Below, piece after piece: positions 1 to 11,689 of a stretch of DNA of 64,000 nucleotides. Origin of the DNA: Hysterangium stoloniferum (taxonomy: Eukaryota; Basidiomycota; Agaricomycetes; Hysterangiales; Hysterangiaceae); contig WHVD01000194.1 in assembly GCA_015178975.1 (NCBI GenBank), positions 1-64,000 of the forward strand. Direction: 5' to 3'. The stretch's first letter is position 1. Each line of letters starts with the position of its first letter. Made by a program: the position numbers and the translations under genes. The notes under the pieces were generated by a model. The model was not told the origin of the DNA. It did not search any database and saw nothing but the letters and a program-made list of their open reading frames with translations.

Positions 1-958
1 CGCAAGTTAACTTCTACTATGTATCTGGGCTTCCTTGATTACCCTTGCTTAAAATGATTCCTCTGAATCCGTCAAACCCCTTGGTTCTTATTAAATAGAA
101 GACTTCATTTAAATGAGATTAAATCTTTTATCTTACAAGCCTTGCAAAGGTTAAGAAACCTACAAACTATCCTAGTCGCAACTCATCCTTAGGATCCCTT
201 ACTTTGGTCTGCCTCCAGCTCATTAAAAATGAGAAGATAGACCTAATAAAGAGAGGGTTGCTGCAACTTCGATATGATTGCTGGTTGAATAAGTAATTTC
301 CCTACCTTCGTTGACTTCAGGGGTAATTTCCATTGAGTAGGCTAGCTTTTACATTGATAAGATACATCTCTATTGACAGCAATCACAGGCACGGAATGGA
401 GCTAGTGGCAGGTGACTGGCTTGGGGATGATATGGCTCTTATTAGTTAATACTGTTTGGTGCCCTGTTTGACAATACCCGGCGAGTACCTGATCTGGATG
501 GCAACCAACGAGCTTGATAACTATTTGGACCATATGCCACCCACACCCACCCACATCGATAACCGGGATAACCCCCTGTGTGACCCATGTGACACAATGT
601 GTCAATATTATAGCAGTCACACACCCTCTCGTCCTGCTTCCTGCTTCCATTCTCAATCAATGTCCTCCAGCTCAATAACCTGTCGAGCCTTCTCAAAGCA
701 AGATGACATCATCAGAATCTATCGGACAAGAGGGAGTGTATAAGTATTTATGCCTTGGAGTGTGGACAACAGCTAAAAATTCTTTCAGTACTTCTCTACC
801 AGTATTATTGATACATCTGGGCGGGCATGGGAACAACATGGTCCAGTCCCTATTACTTGAAGAGAGTCAGTCACTGAACACCACGATAAAAGGTAATGTA
901 ATTTATTCTTCACAGATTTATTTATAATACAAACTGTTCCATTTGGTAAAGGTGAATA
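1..958. other. No gene recognised
   Basis: Short open frames occur on both strands near 400-740, but they overlap each other antisense, lack protein-like composition and match no family I recognise. I see no splice-supported gene and no clear repeat here. The right edge is the end of the OsmC-like pseudogene. Confidence 0.5.
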
Positions 959-1490
959 TTACTTTTTCTGTTTGACGGTGACCTCAACCCCTTGGCTCAA
1001 TGCACGAGAACACTGACAGAACTATCACAGAACTATCACCAATGGTCAGTCAGACCCATGGCTAATGCAAATAACGCTCACAGCATGGGCCTCCTGAATC
1101 AATCCTGCATCTGTGACACCCTCAATCTCAATATCTACTGCAAGTCCAAAACCTGGTGTGCCCTTCGACTCACCAAGGTGCACAAACGTGTGGATTTTGG
1201 CAGCATAAATGGCACCCTTCCCAGATTTGGAAGCAACGAGTTGTAAAGCTCCAGGGAAGGAAGCTGGATGCAAACACATGTAACATAAAGCTAAGGAAGC
1301 TTACGTGCAGGACAGGATGGATTACTAACACACATACCCCATAGCGAACAACTGCTCTGGATTTTGACCAGTTCCAGGCCCGCCAAGTGGTTTTGGGGAG
1401 GTGAGTTTCTGCTCTAACGGCGCTGCACTGGCTTCATTAGAAACAACTTCTCCATTGCATGTGCTGTGTACATGAGACAAGACGTGTAGA
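959..1490 (-). pseudogene. OsmC/Ohr-type organic hydroperoxide reductase, decayed
   Basis: OsmC/Ohr proteins are small cytosolic or mitochondrial thiol peroxidases that reduce organic hydroperoxides with a pair of cysteines. Reading the minus strand gives three exons: about 1,330-1,480 (LTSPKPLGGPG, NPEQLFAMGY), 1,082-1,263 (GALQLVASKSGKG, HLGE, FGLAVDIEIEGV, QEAHA) and 959-1,021 (FCQCSRALSQGVEVTVKQKK then TAA). Introns have GT and AG ends. NPEQLFAxGY, the GAL helix and the AHAxCxxSRAL segment are family hallmarks. Two things are odd. The peroxidatic Cys expected just before FxGAL reads Ser in my preferred splice (YVSSFPGAL). Near 1,460 the start of the barrel (YTAHA) is in a different frame from NGEVVSNEAS, as if several codons were lost. 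The second Cys is kept. I infer a broken copy. The family call is firm; the exon 1/2 junction is my choice among several GT sites. Confidence 0.72.
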
Positions 1491-1673
1491 GTACGAAGGT
1501 CAAGGTGTAATGCTATAAAATTTTGAGTACCTTGTGATCTTTAAGGGATACGAGAGTATGACATTGAATGGCAAATGAGCAGCTCGGGAATTAAGAGGAT
1601 GGATTAGGGCAGTCAACATCCCTTGTCATATCAACAGTCATCATGTAGATGGTCTCACCCTTCACCACTCCCT

Positions 1674-2022
1674 CCAAATGTGCAAGAATTAGCGGTATCC
1701 CGTTACCAAAGGTTGATATTCATCCAGCTCCCTTGTGTCGCAGTATGCTATTACTTTTCCAATTGATACATAGTATAAACACTGACATAGCTTTAGACAA
1801 TGCACCCACTTTCTTACCAACTCCTCACTCGACTCCCCCACCTCACACTAATAATCCTACTATACTTTCTACCCCATTGTTCGCACAGGCATCATATACA
1901 TCACCCTATCCTCCACCACCCACCCCAAATGTACCCAGAATCAAATGCATACTGCTGCCGAAAGTTGAGGTTCATCCAGTTGCTGTATGTTTCAATATGT
2001 TATTAGTTTCCAGGTGATAGCA
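1674..2022 (+). repeat. Two-copy imperfect repeat, offset 251 bp
   Basis: Segments starting at about 1,674 and 1,925 are similar: both run from CCAAATGT through a block readable as LPKV, three residues, HP and then CxxMLL. The stretch between them is rich in proline and threonine codons. One frame stays open across both copies (1,649-2,017). It may be a worn coding repeat, but I recognise no domain and see no splice context. The rest of 1,491-2,505 shows no gene. Confidence 0.4.
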
Positions 2023-2505
2023 GCATGGATACTGACATGCCTTTTAGATACTGTGATAAATTTGCTGCCGATTCCCTCATCTCTCCCCTTCCACCATATT
2101 TTAATTTTTTATTACTGTAATTATTTTAGTTCTTTTAATATTTAGTTAATTATTCAAACTTCCTTAAATGGAGAGGACGACTCGACTCTTACAGATTATG
2201 CGCAGCCTCATGTTGAATGGGGTCTTCATCAACGGCATGAAATTTGCACTTAAATTCAGGGAGGGGATTGATACATTTCAGCACTTCCAGTTTAAGCTTT
2301 CGAAGAATTAGACAAAGGATAGATCAAATGAAGGGAAATTTCATATCAGATTCCGTATCATTGTGGAATGAATTCACACATTAAAAAACATCCAGGTACA
2401 TTCTGCACTTCAATATGCAACTAAATCAACTATAACATTGTCTCAATAATTTCCGGCATCATGTCGGGTTCAATACCCCCCAATATTATCAATATTGATG
2501 TGAAA

Positions 2506-2830
2506 ATAGCCAGATCTCCATTGATACACACACGCAGTATAGAGTGATAATGCGGCATGAGGTCTTGTCTTCAAATCTCACAGAACCATTTAGGAGAGAG
2601 TGGGGAGTTCTGGTGTTGAAAGCAGAGGAGAAGGATTAGTTGAGTTTCGAAACAAAGAGAGAACTAGGGTGAACATAGCCAGATCTCCGCTGATGCACGC
2701 AGCATAGAGCGATAATGTGGGACAAGGTCTTGTCTCCAAATCTCGCAGAACCGTTTAGGAGAGAGTGGGGAGTTCTGGTGTTGAGAGCAGAGGAGAAGAA
2801 TTGGTTGAGTTTTGAAAGAGTGAAAGGTCA
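2506..2830. repeat. 169-bp tandem duplication at the Ulp1 3' end
   Basis: The block starting ATAGCCAGATCTCC at 2,506 recurs at 2,675 with about 90 percent identity, through TCTTGTCT, GGAGAGAGTGGGGAGTTCTGG and AGCAGAGGAGAAG. The unit is 169 bp, not a multiple of three, so it does not extend a reading frame cleanly. It lies at and just beyond the last recognisable Ulp1 exon. Confidence 0.75.
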
Positions 2831-3795
2831 TACCGCATTAACAGAATTGAGAATTTCTTTGTGATGACGAATAAAGCGTGAGATGTTGTACAGAGAGTAG
2901 GGACCACAGTCACTTGAGTTCAGTTGTTGTGGCACCTGTTTGAAAGAGACATTAGCAGGTCTGCTGATTCGGTCAGAGCTCTGGAACCTCCCTTGGTTAC
3001 TTGACACTCAGGTTCAGACCAAGGGCAGTTCGGGTATTTCTGTTTAGCCTCACCACGAAGCCACTCTTTGACATGTGAACACACCTCCGGTCTTGGTAAA
3101 GCTAAGGAATCCATGGAAATGATATGACACCTTATAAAAGCTCATGAAAAAAGGCATAACAAGTATTAAAATATCCTTACTGGTTTGGATCGGAACCAAC
3201 ACTTAGTACGGCAGCAGGGTTGACAATAACAATCGCCATCCAGTGATTCTCAAGGTGGACAGGGATAATGATGAAATCGAACTTGAAAATATCACTCTCT
3301 TTGGTCCAGTGAGCAATTTCAGATTGCGATTTTTTACCAAGGAATGAATAGAAGAATGTAGAGAATGTCCACACTTTTAGGTGGCCCAAGTGGGAAACAA
3401 GATGCCTTTTCATCCAAACACTTTGATTTCATGCAAGAAAATTCAGCTGGCTGTACACATGGGGAGTTTAGATACTCTTACTCAAGTCCAAAATCCATGA
3501 GAATATCATTGAACCAAAACCCTGGCTGAAAGCGTTCCAAATCCTTCTGCCCAAGTCTGATGACACCTTCCCCATTATGTGACAAGTATGGCAATTTCGT
3601 GCTAATAGTCACAATCCTGCTATTGTGTAAACATATAGAGCAAACAAGTGAATTAACAGGGATAGACATACCATTGTTCATTTAGATCCTGTGATATTGA
3701 CATTGAGAGTCAGAGGTATGAACAGTGTGCTTACAAACTAAATGTTGCCTTGTATGGAACGCCCAGTTTTTATCACCCACACTCGCCCTTGCCAT
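2825..3795 (-). CDS. Ulp1/C48-type SUMO protease of a KDZ element
   Basis: Ulp1 (C48) peptidases cut SUMO from its precursor or conjugates; KDZ-class transposons often carry one. On the minus strand I read: a start at 3,793-3,795 (MARASVGDKNWAF), a 17-nt micro-exon 3,672-3,688 (DLNEQ), an exon down to about 3,480 (RFQPGFWFNDILMDFGL), an exon about 3,420-3,180 (IIIPVHLENHWMAIVIVNP), an exon about 3,135-2,940 (ISMDSLALPRPEV) and a last exon about 2,931-2,825 (VPQQLNSSDCGPYSLYNISR). The catalytic set is complete: His in ENHW, Asp in SMDSL, Gln in VPQQ and Cys in SDCGP. Introns are short with GT-AG ends. The gene is head to head with the transposase, 16 bp between ATGs, so expression would need a shared or internal promoter. 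The C-terminal end is uncertain because of the 169-bp duplication. I see no stop inside the exons listed. Confidence 0.8.
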
Positions 3796-3810
3796 TAATT
3801 TCGACTCTCC

Positions 3811-6800
3811 ATGTTTTCTTCAGGGGTAAAAAAACAACTGCGCAGATATTTGGAACAAAAAAGAACAGGAAGTGAGGCTGGCTTTACAGATCCATCCCAA
3901 GTAAAAATTACTCGCACAATCAATGGCATGCCATATATATCCCACGACATACCCCTCAATTCTGAAGAGATCCAAGCAAGGCTCCAACTCCCGGAGCAGT
4001 TTGGAGATGGAACACATCATAATCATAAACACAACTCACCTGACCTTGGACCCTGGTTTTCTTCGGCAGCACCTGAGCCAAATAAATTCCATCTTGATGA
4101 CGACAATGGTGACATAGTTGAAAATGAACCTGAGCCAGTAAGTTTGGTTATAACCTATATGACAATTCATAGACATTACCTTGAAATGACAGCCATGTTA
4201 TACTCATAATATATCTGGCGACACAAGGCCCGACTTTTCCCAGCTTCGGCATAATCTACTTGATGCAATGTTAAAACAGGAATGTCTACCAAATGGTGCA
4301 ATATGCAGTGGAATGGTTGGATGCAGTTTTCCTCCAGAATATATTTGCCAAGACTGTGATGATGGTGCATCGAAATGTGGGATGTGTGCAATTGATGGAC
4401 ATAGGCGACTCCCTTGTCATCGACTCACAAAGTGGAATGGAAAAAGCTTTGAAAAACGGTCATTAGAATCCATAGGATTAGTATTTGGGATGAATCACAG
4501 TGGAGAACGATGCCCTCATGAAAATACAGGCAGCGGATCACAAATACTGACAGTGATGGACACAAACAGTCTCCATAATGTCCGAATTGGTTGGTGTCGC
4601 TGTGCAGGAGCACCAGAGCTTCATGACCAACTCCTCAATGTATCCCTCATCCCAGCAACTACCCTTCGTCCAGTGACTGCATTCACATTTCGTGTCATGA
4701 AATTATTTCATATGCTTAACCTGGTAGGACGGTTAACTCCATGGGATTTTTGTGGAATGATACAACGGCTAACAGATAATGCAGACTCAAGGAATGTGCA
4801 GGTGAGCTCTGATTTCGAAGTTGGTGCTGGGATGCAACTTACATTGCTCGTCATTATAGGATGTTTATCGCCAATTCAACCAGATTCAACGCCAATGGAG
4901 GGCAGTTCGTGCATGGAAACGTGCTGGAATGACATCACTGAATGCTGAATCTCCTATTATCGGTATAGGGATGGACTGTGTATCATGCCCTATGCCGGGA
5001 ATCAATATTCCTAAGAATTGGAGGGAAGACCCAGATGCGGGAGTGGTTTTACATATAGAATCAATTTCTGATGACTTACTTGTGTTTCTAACAGTGATTT
5101 AAAATATGCAATTTTCCTTGGTGGAGATGGGAACATGCGTTTGCGACGTAATAATAAAGGTGGCGGGGAGGCCTCAGACCTGTCACTATTTGGTGATGGC
5201 GCATTCTATGCAGAAAATGACAAATATAAGGATTTTTGTCAGGTGCGTGGAGGGGCGGATAATGATACATCTGTGAGTGCTCAATTTGGTGTGATCAGAT
5301 GATACATACTTGAGTAAAGCCAAGGATATAACATGCCGAGGATTCCGTGCTGGAGATGCAGCCAGGTCAGGTCAATCCAAGAATAGGCCATGTACTGGTT
5401 TAATCTCAATCAGTTGTGCCAGAAGCGGTGCATTTTTCAAAGATGGTACAGTTGACTTAGCAAAGGGGGAAAGGTGAGCTCCTAGGTATCGGCAAGTGGG
5501 TTGCGAGATTTGATATCACCTAGATTTGTGAACTTCGATTTTGCACTTGTGCAAGTACTTCTCTGGATTATGCAGATGGGTTTACATCGCATCATCATTT
5601 CATATGATATTGCCTGCAAGTATCATATTAATTTCATGGAACGAATTGCAGAGAGGTCTTGGCCACTGATGACACCCACTGAACAATCACTATTTTCAGC
5701 ATTAATCGTAGTTTGGCTTGTCCCAAAATTCCATCTTGCAGCACATATTGAGGGGTGTGTGGACAAATTTTCATTCAATTGGACAAAGAATGTGGGCCGC
5801 ACTTGCGGAGAGTTGGTGGAAAGTAATTGGGCGGCCTTAGGGATGACTCGATCGTGCAATGGATGCATCTCGTGACATAACGATGCCATGTGTGATTGGA
5901 ACTGGAGAAAAGCAACTGGGGAGAGTGAGTAATGACAATCGGGATATATAATATTAATTGACACACTCCAAAGGTATCTGAGTCTTGAAGGCTTTCCGGA
6001 TAGGGCAGGCTATGTGTGCAAGAAAATGTGAGACATTGGAGGCTTTCGAGGAGGCCATGGGCATAGACTTGGTTGAAAAACTCACTAAGGCGTCAGTGGA
6101 GTCTAATGGCAGTCAGTACAGGCCCCGTGTTATTGAATCACCTTCACGGATGGCAATCCTGAAAAATCTACAAGAAGAAGAAGCAGTAGAAGGCCAATCA
6201 TCCATTAGAAACTCAGCACACTTACAGATTCCACATTCAGTTAGGTTGTCAAGAAGTGTAGGGATAAATATGGGAATAGACATTGAAATGCGCCAGTAAG
6301 ACAGAAAATTATTAGTCGTCAAAGATGTTGGCCTGATAATATTATCTATAGACAGATGCTTTATAGACAGATGCTTCATATCAGAAAGATGCACATGGTC
6401 ACTGATGGACAGAAGGCTGAACTGCTGGAATCCAGACGCAAAATGAGCCGTTCACTGGATATGTGGTTTCAGAGCCTCAACGACTTCATGCCAAGTGATG
6501 CCATACAAGAACTAAGATGCACAGAAGGTGATCCTGAAAATGCTTTTCTAGGACTCCCATCAGATTTCCCTTGTGAGTCGCAAAGGAGGTTAGGGCTCGA
6601 AGCATTAGCTATTGTCGAACAACAATTGCGAATTGGGCAAGCCCATGATGGATTGAAGAAATTGCGTACAGCATTGGGGTTAAAGTCATTTTAATCCGCC
6701 GGAATTACAGCACAGCAGAGGGCAGTGGTAATAGGGTTTATACACGGTCAGAAACTCAGGTAGACAGAGCAACAAGCCAAGTCCAGAAGTGGAAGGAGGT

Positions 6801-7424
6801 CTATCAACGATCGTACAAAGCATTGGAGCATTTACGAGGGAACACACAAATTCCAGAGACTAACAGCACATGGTCTCAGCTGAAAGAACTATCTGACTCT
6901 GATTGCATTATGCTGTCAGAATGGATGGATGACCATCGGACATGGGGAAAAAGAGGTGAGATGGCCGAAGCTAAAGCAGCAAGTGGTGGGAAGGGAAAAC
7001 GGGAATTGGCTTGGTTTTGGAAGTTGGAGGTCACATTTAATGATGAAAGTAGTCCAAGTGAGATTCGGGGGGCTGTGGATAGGTGGACAACAGAAGGTGA
7101 GAATTGTTGAACCATAAACTGCATTTTTATAACAGACACCTAGTTATTCGTATTGAGTGGTTGCATGCAAAGGCTAGCCATGCCAGATGGGATGAGGAGG
7201 TACGTTTACTCGGTGCTGAAGGAGAACGGATTGGAAAAACATTCAGATACCTGGAAAACATTTGGAAAGGACGACAAGGATTAGAAGAATGGAATAACAA
7301 TGTCACTCGTGGGGCAGCAGCCTTTGCTCACCGTCAGATGCTCCTTTTTAGGAATCTGGCAGAAATTGCAGAGGGGCATTATGAGGAATTGAGAAAAGAG
7401 TCTTATCCAGATAATAGTTTCTAA
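3811..7424 (+). pseudogene. KDZ-superfamily transposase (CxC2-type), multi-exon, disabled
   Basis: KDZ transposases are RNase H-fold DDE enzymes that move cut-and-paste elements common in mushroom-forming fungi. Likely exons: 3,811-4,137; 4,193-4,801; 4,860-5,042; 5,095-5,246; 5,299-5,473; 5,524-5,924; 5,983-6,295; about 6,352-7,096; 7,144-7,424, with introns of 47-58 nt. In order I see a CxC2 cysteine cluster (CSFPPEYICQDC, CGMC), TVMDTNSLHNVRIGWCRC, RPVTAFTFRVMKLFHMLN, SCPMPGINIP, then FLGGDGNMRLRR (first Asp), IISYDIACKYH (second Asp), VPKFHLAAH and RTCGELVESNW (Glu), and the helical C-terminus ending near 7,420. Breaks: a TGA at 5,873-5,875 where related proteins have Arg (SRHD-like), followed in frame by CDWNWRK; a one-base loss in the T run at about 6,691; and an exon 3/4 phase I cannot reconcile. 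The three catalytic acids are kept. Family call is secure; exon ends are inferred. Confidence 0.88.
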
Positions 7425-7813
7425 TTTGTGTTAATTTAATTAGTACCTCGTGCAGACATTTTTCATTTTTCATTCATACATATGTAGGCATCATGAGCCC
7501 AATAGCTTAGACATCGACTGATGCAGGCGATGTTGCCAGAGGGTGCTATGCCATGGTATAGATCACCTGGAGGCTAGAATTGTCAAATTGGAGCTGTGAT
7601 TCCATATAAAAAATGGATAGGTGATCTACATCCTTCTTCACTTGGAATTGGGTGGATGAGGTAGTCCAGTTGTGGAAGAGATCCAAACACTTGAGATGCC
7701 CCACTCACCGAAAATAGTGTACAAACTACCAGCTATTATACCATTTACAATAAGCCTATCAGTGAAACTTGGAAGCAATCCTTGAATCATTCATGTATGA
7801 AATGCATAACTGT
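7425..7813. other. KDZ downstream flank, no gene
   Basis: AT-rich sequence after the transposase stop. I could not identify a terminal inverted repeat or target duplication that would close the KDZ element. Confidence 0.4.
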
Positions 7814-8033
7814 TGTAAGGGAGTGACACTCCCTACACTGCGATTTGGTAATATTTCATCCCATTGTTCACCATTTCCCATTGTTCCACCCCTTGTTCTC
7901 ACTCCTATTGTTCTCACTCCATTATTCTCCACTTGTATATATTCTGTACATGTGGATTATAATATAGTAGTGGTTTCTTCCCCATCACTCATTCTAGTGT
8001 CTGTCTGCACCTGCAGCAGATACTAGTCTTACA
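7814..8033. mobile_element. Short TG/CA-ended element (solo LTR or TRIM-like), copy 1
   Basis: The segment begins TGTAAGGGAGTG and ends TAGTCTTACA, so its ends are a 6-bp inverted repeat (TGTAAG/CTTACA). CTGT flanks it on both sides (7,810-7,813 and 8,034-8,037), a 4-bp target duplication. Inside are repeated CCATTGTTC-like units and a TATATA-like stretch near 7,937. A second copy at 49,261-49,505 shares both ends and the last 100 bp. No coding capacity. A solo LTR is the likeliest reading. Confidence 0.68.
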
Positions 8034-8039
8034 CTGTGC

Positions 8040-10061
8040 TGTTCTGCAAGTAAACAAATAGGGGAACTGGCAAGTTTGCTTTGTGAAATGCCACAGACTA
8101 TTTTCCATCATGAAAATGACTCATATCTCATTCTGGGCATCAGTATCCAATTTCGTCATCACTGTAGTGCAACATTCACATAGCCACTAAGTTCTGTCAT
8201 CTCAATTCTCAGACCTGCTGTCTACCATGAACATACTGTCTTGCAGATGGAATCTGTTGGTAGTGTCTGTCTACACTGATATCCAGTTACACTATAAGCT
8301 TAAATGCTCCAGATTATACTGTATATGCCTATCTTACAAATCTTAAGATTTCACATTGTGGTTCATCCTTTGTAATACTGATATTTTGCTCTACTGGTCA
8401 TCCCATGGGATCTCGATATCTTCCCCTGTGCTATATGCTTAGGTATCCTAAGATTATACTATATACACTACTGTTATGAATCTCATGATTTTACTCTGTA
8501 GTTCATCCCATGGGATCCTGAGACTTTGCTCTCTTTGTCATCTTATAAGATCTCAATATTTAACTCTGTGGGTCATCCCATGGAATCTCAGGGTCGCGCC
8601 CTATGGCTCATACCATAAACTCAATATTTAACCATGTTTTACTGAACCTATATACTGGAATTTCCATCAGTTAATGCACAAAATCTTAAGATGAGATAGT
8701 ATATGGTTCACTGATGCATTGACACCAATGTGTGAACACCCCAACAATCTGCATATTATGTATTGTGTATATACCTACAGATATCAGGAATCATTGCTGT
8801 GTGAGCACCCCTATAATCTGTGTATCAGGGACTGTGTATCCATCCCAGGAATCTCAGAAATGACGTCTGTGTCAGAAACCCTGTAACATGCATACCATGT
8901 TTCCTGTGGCTCCCCTAGGATTCTCAGGACTCACTGCTGTGTGAGCAGTCCTATAATGTGCATATCAGGGAATGTGTATCTACCTGAAAGAGCTCATGAA
9001 TCACCTCTGTGTGAGCCACTTTGCATTATGTATATAAGGTGCTGTGTGAGGACCCTAGGAATCTTAAGAATTAATGCTGTGTGATCATCCCATAATTATA
9101 TTTATGTGTTTATCTGAGAATCTCAGGAACCACTGTTTCACAAGTCCCCTATAATCTGCATATCATGAACTGTGTGTCTCACCTATGAATCGCAGGAATC
9201 ATTCCCTGTGAATATGCCTAGACTCTATGTACTGTGTATCTATCCTAATAATCTCATTAATTACTGCTGTATGAGAACTCCTATAATCTGGATTCCATGC
9301 CTTGTGTGCTTTCTCTAAGAACCTCAGCAATGTGCTCTGTGGGAACATCCCTTTATACTAACCCATTTCCATCAGTTAATGCACAGAATCTTAAGATGAC
9401 ATGTAGTACATGGCCCATAGGCTGTGTAGGTCAATCTTACAAATCTCAGGATTTTCCTTTGTATTATATTCTTAAGAATCTCGAGATTATGCTATATGTA
9501 TGTATCAAGTTTATAAATCTCAAGGTTTCACCCTGTGGATCATCCTCTAGAATCTGAAGATTTTACTCTGGGTGACTGCCCCTATATACTGGCTCAGTCA
9601 TCAGTTAATACACAAAATCTCAAGATAATTGTAGTATGTGACCACCACTCTAATTTGCATATCATGTGCTGTGTGTCTTCCCTAAGGATCTCAAGATCCC
9701 CTCAGTGCAGCTCAGTCCCAAAATATGAATATCATGTACTGTATGTCTATCTTAAGAATCTCAATAATCACCACTGTGTGATCACATCCATTTCTGCATA
9801 ATATGTACTATGTATTCACCCTAAGAATCTTGAGAATCACCATGGTGTAGACACCCATATAATCTGTATATCATGTTCTGTGTATGTACATTAAGAATCT
9901 CAAGAATTACCTTTGTGTGAATACCCCTATAATCTGCATATCACATGCTGTGTATCTACCCTAAGAATCTGACACATCACCTCTGTGTGAGCTCCCTATA
10001 CTGACCTATGTCCATCAGTTAATACACAGAATCTTAAGATGACTTATAGTATTTGGCCCGA
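8040..10061. repeat. Degenerate satellite with about 70-bp units and higher-order structure
   Basis: From about 8,260 the sequence is built of diverged units around the phrases CTAAGAATCTCAAGAATCACC, CTGTGTGAGCACCCCTATAATCTG and CATATCATGTACTGTGTATC. Neighbouring units are about 70 bp apart (for example 9,861 and 9,931). A longer punctuating block with CATCAGTTAATACACAGAATCTTAAGATG recurs near 8,655, 9,365, 9,595 and 10,010. A second unit type (ATCCCATGGGATCTC) dominates 8,390-8,600. No ORF is supported. The array stops sharply at 10,061 where the truncated A copy begins. Confidence 0.75.
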
Positions 10062-10463
10062 TGTCGTGTTGGTGGACCCCCCTCGCATCTTAATAATTGT
10101 CGGGGGGTCATGACAATTTCTCTCTCCTTGGCACTGAAAGCATGAGGTTTATCAAGTGTGTATGTGAGAAGCATATTTCATTTTGCACACCCATTCTTCC
10201 ACCCAAACTTCCACGTCTTCTTTAGACAGTAGTATGTGCTTGTCGTCTTCAGGTACTCGGTAACATAAACATTGCACATGTTCCAGACAGCTCCATCGTT
10301 CTCGAAGTTTCATCTGGAATCTTTCCCTCATTCTCGTTTCATTGATATCCTGTCGTTCTAGGCTCAATATAGCCGGTGAAACCAAGGGTTGTAGCCACTC
10401 AACCCCTTGTAGGAGTGGTATTATATGTTGCCTGTTCAGAGTCATCTCGTTGGAAGTTGACAT
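10062..10463 (-). pseudogene. Family A copy 1, 5' part only
   Basis: Unrecognised family. The start (MSTSNEMTLNRQHI) at 10,463 and exon 1 through VWVEEW are identical to copy 3 on the right arm. Exon 2 begins at about 10,133 (ERNCHDPP) and is cut at 10,062, where satellite sequence takes over. Only about 115 codons remain, so this is a truncated copy. Confidence 0.75.
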
Positions 10464-10479
10464 TGATGATAGGAGTCAT

Positions 10480-11270
10480 GCTCATCCCGGAAGGGAATGC
10501 TGCCCATTTAAGGTGCAGTTAGCCGGAGAGTCAATGTTCAGCCATAGCTTTGAGGCTGTGCTCCTACAGGATACCCACTGTTCCATCGTTTCCTATTAAA
10601 TGACTTGAAGGCCCACTCGTCCTTTTCCAAAAATACAGCCAGGATACTCTCAAGTTACTTTAATACTTTATCGATATTCCTGAACGTCATTAGATCGCAT
10701 ACTGCAGACAACACATGTGGCAGCTGGGAATTCATTGACAAGCTGTCAACGCATAATGTGGTAACTTCGCAGTTCTTGAGGGTTGCCAATCCAGCTTTCC
10801 CATCATTTCAGACGTGAGATATCAATGGATAGAATATGTAAATGGAGATGCTATCCATGGCAGTGCTCATCAGGTACAGCCTCAGGCGCTTCGTTTCAGC
10901 ATTCCAAAGAGGAACCCATTTTAATAATTCCTTAATTATGCTCATTGCGGTCACACCTGAATACCACGTTGTGCTTTTCCTTTTCAGTTTCATGGGTTCG
11001 GAATCAATTAGTACTCTCAGTCGGAATGAACTTCTAAGGGGACATCTGGTGGTGTCTCCTGGGCTAGAACCACCATTTGGGCTCACGTTCCAACAGCATA
11101 CTTGATGGGAGGGTCTGAAGCCTCATGGCCATATTCCCAGAGTTTTCTTCTCAAAGTTATATCATGCTTCTCGCTGCAGTGGTTTCATCCCCACTATCCT
11201 TTCCCGATCCGTCCATGCAATACTTAGAGTTCACCTGCGCATTCGTTTTGGCTACTTCATAGAAAGACAC
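10480..11270 (-). pseudogene. Module C copy upstream of A copy 1
   Basis: This coding-like stretch always lies upstream of A on the same strand. The best part is 11,086-10,808, a 92-codon frame with VTAMSIIKELLKWVPLWNAE and RLRLYLMSTAMDS. The same phrases recur in diverged form at 16,882, 18,548 and 34,489. Farther upstream (about 11,240-11,110) is a segment alike to 48,160-48,410. Stops between the blocks mean introns or decay. Function unknown. Confidence 0.5.
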
Positions 11271-11689
11271 GGCACCCATGCCGGCTTGCCCGTATTATCT
11301 CGACTGCAATTGAGCACGCACGACCCCCGTGTGTGCAAACGTTTGTGCCATTGATGATCCGCCTATTAGTGGAGGCTTGTATGCGTTGATCCAGAGTTTG
11401 ACGATGCACAAGAACTTCGTTGGTAAGTGCAAGTCACAAGTCTTGCAGTTCATAATTTTTTAATTTTCTTACATCTAGTCCAATGTCACAAGGTGATAAT
11501 ATTATTTATCCAGCAGATATTCCAGTCTATGTAAAAGCTGGCTAATAGCTTCACGGCGATAGAGTCGTATTTGTGAGTTGAGAACTTAACATCTCGGGAT
11601 CTGACTTGATGTGCTTGACTCGGATTTTTGATGTACTTCTATAAACATTAATGAGTGGCTGGTGGTCTTGTAGCAGAGGGAGTCGACCT

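Noticed and set aside
402-743. Small frames on both strands near the left edge
   Set aside because: Antisense to each other over the same bases and with no family resemblance or intron pattern.
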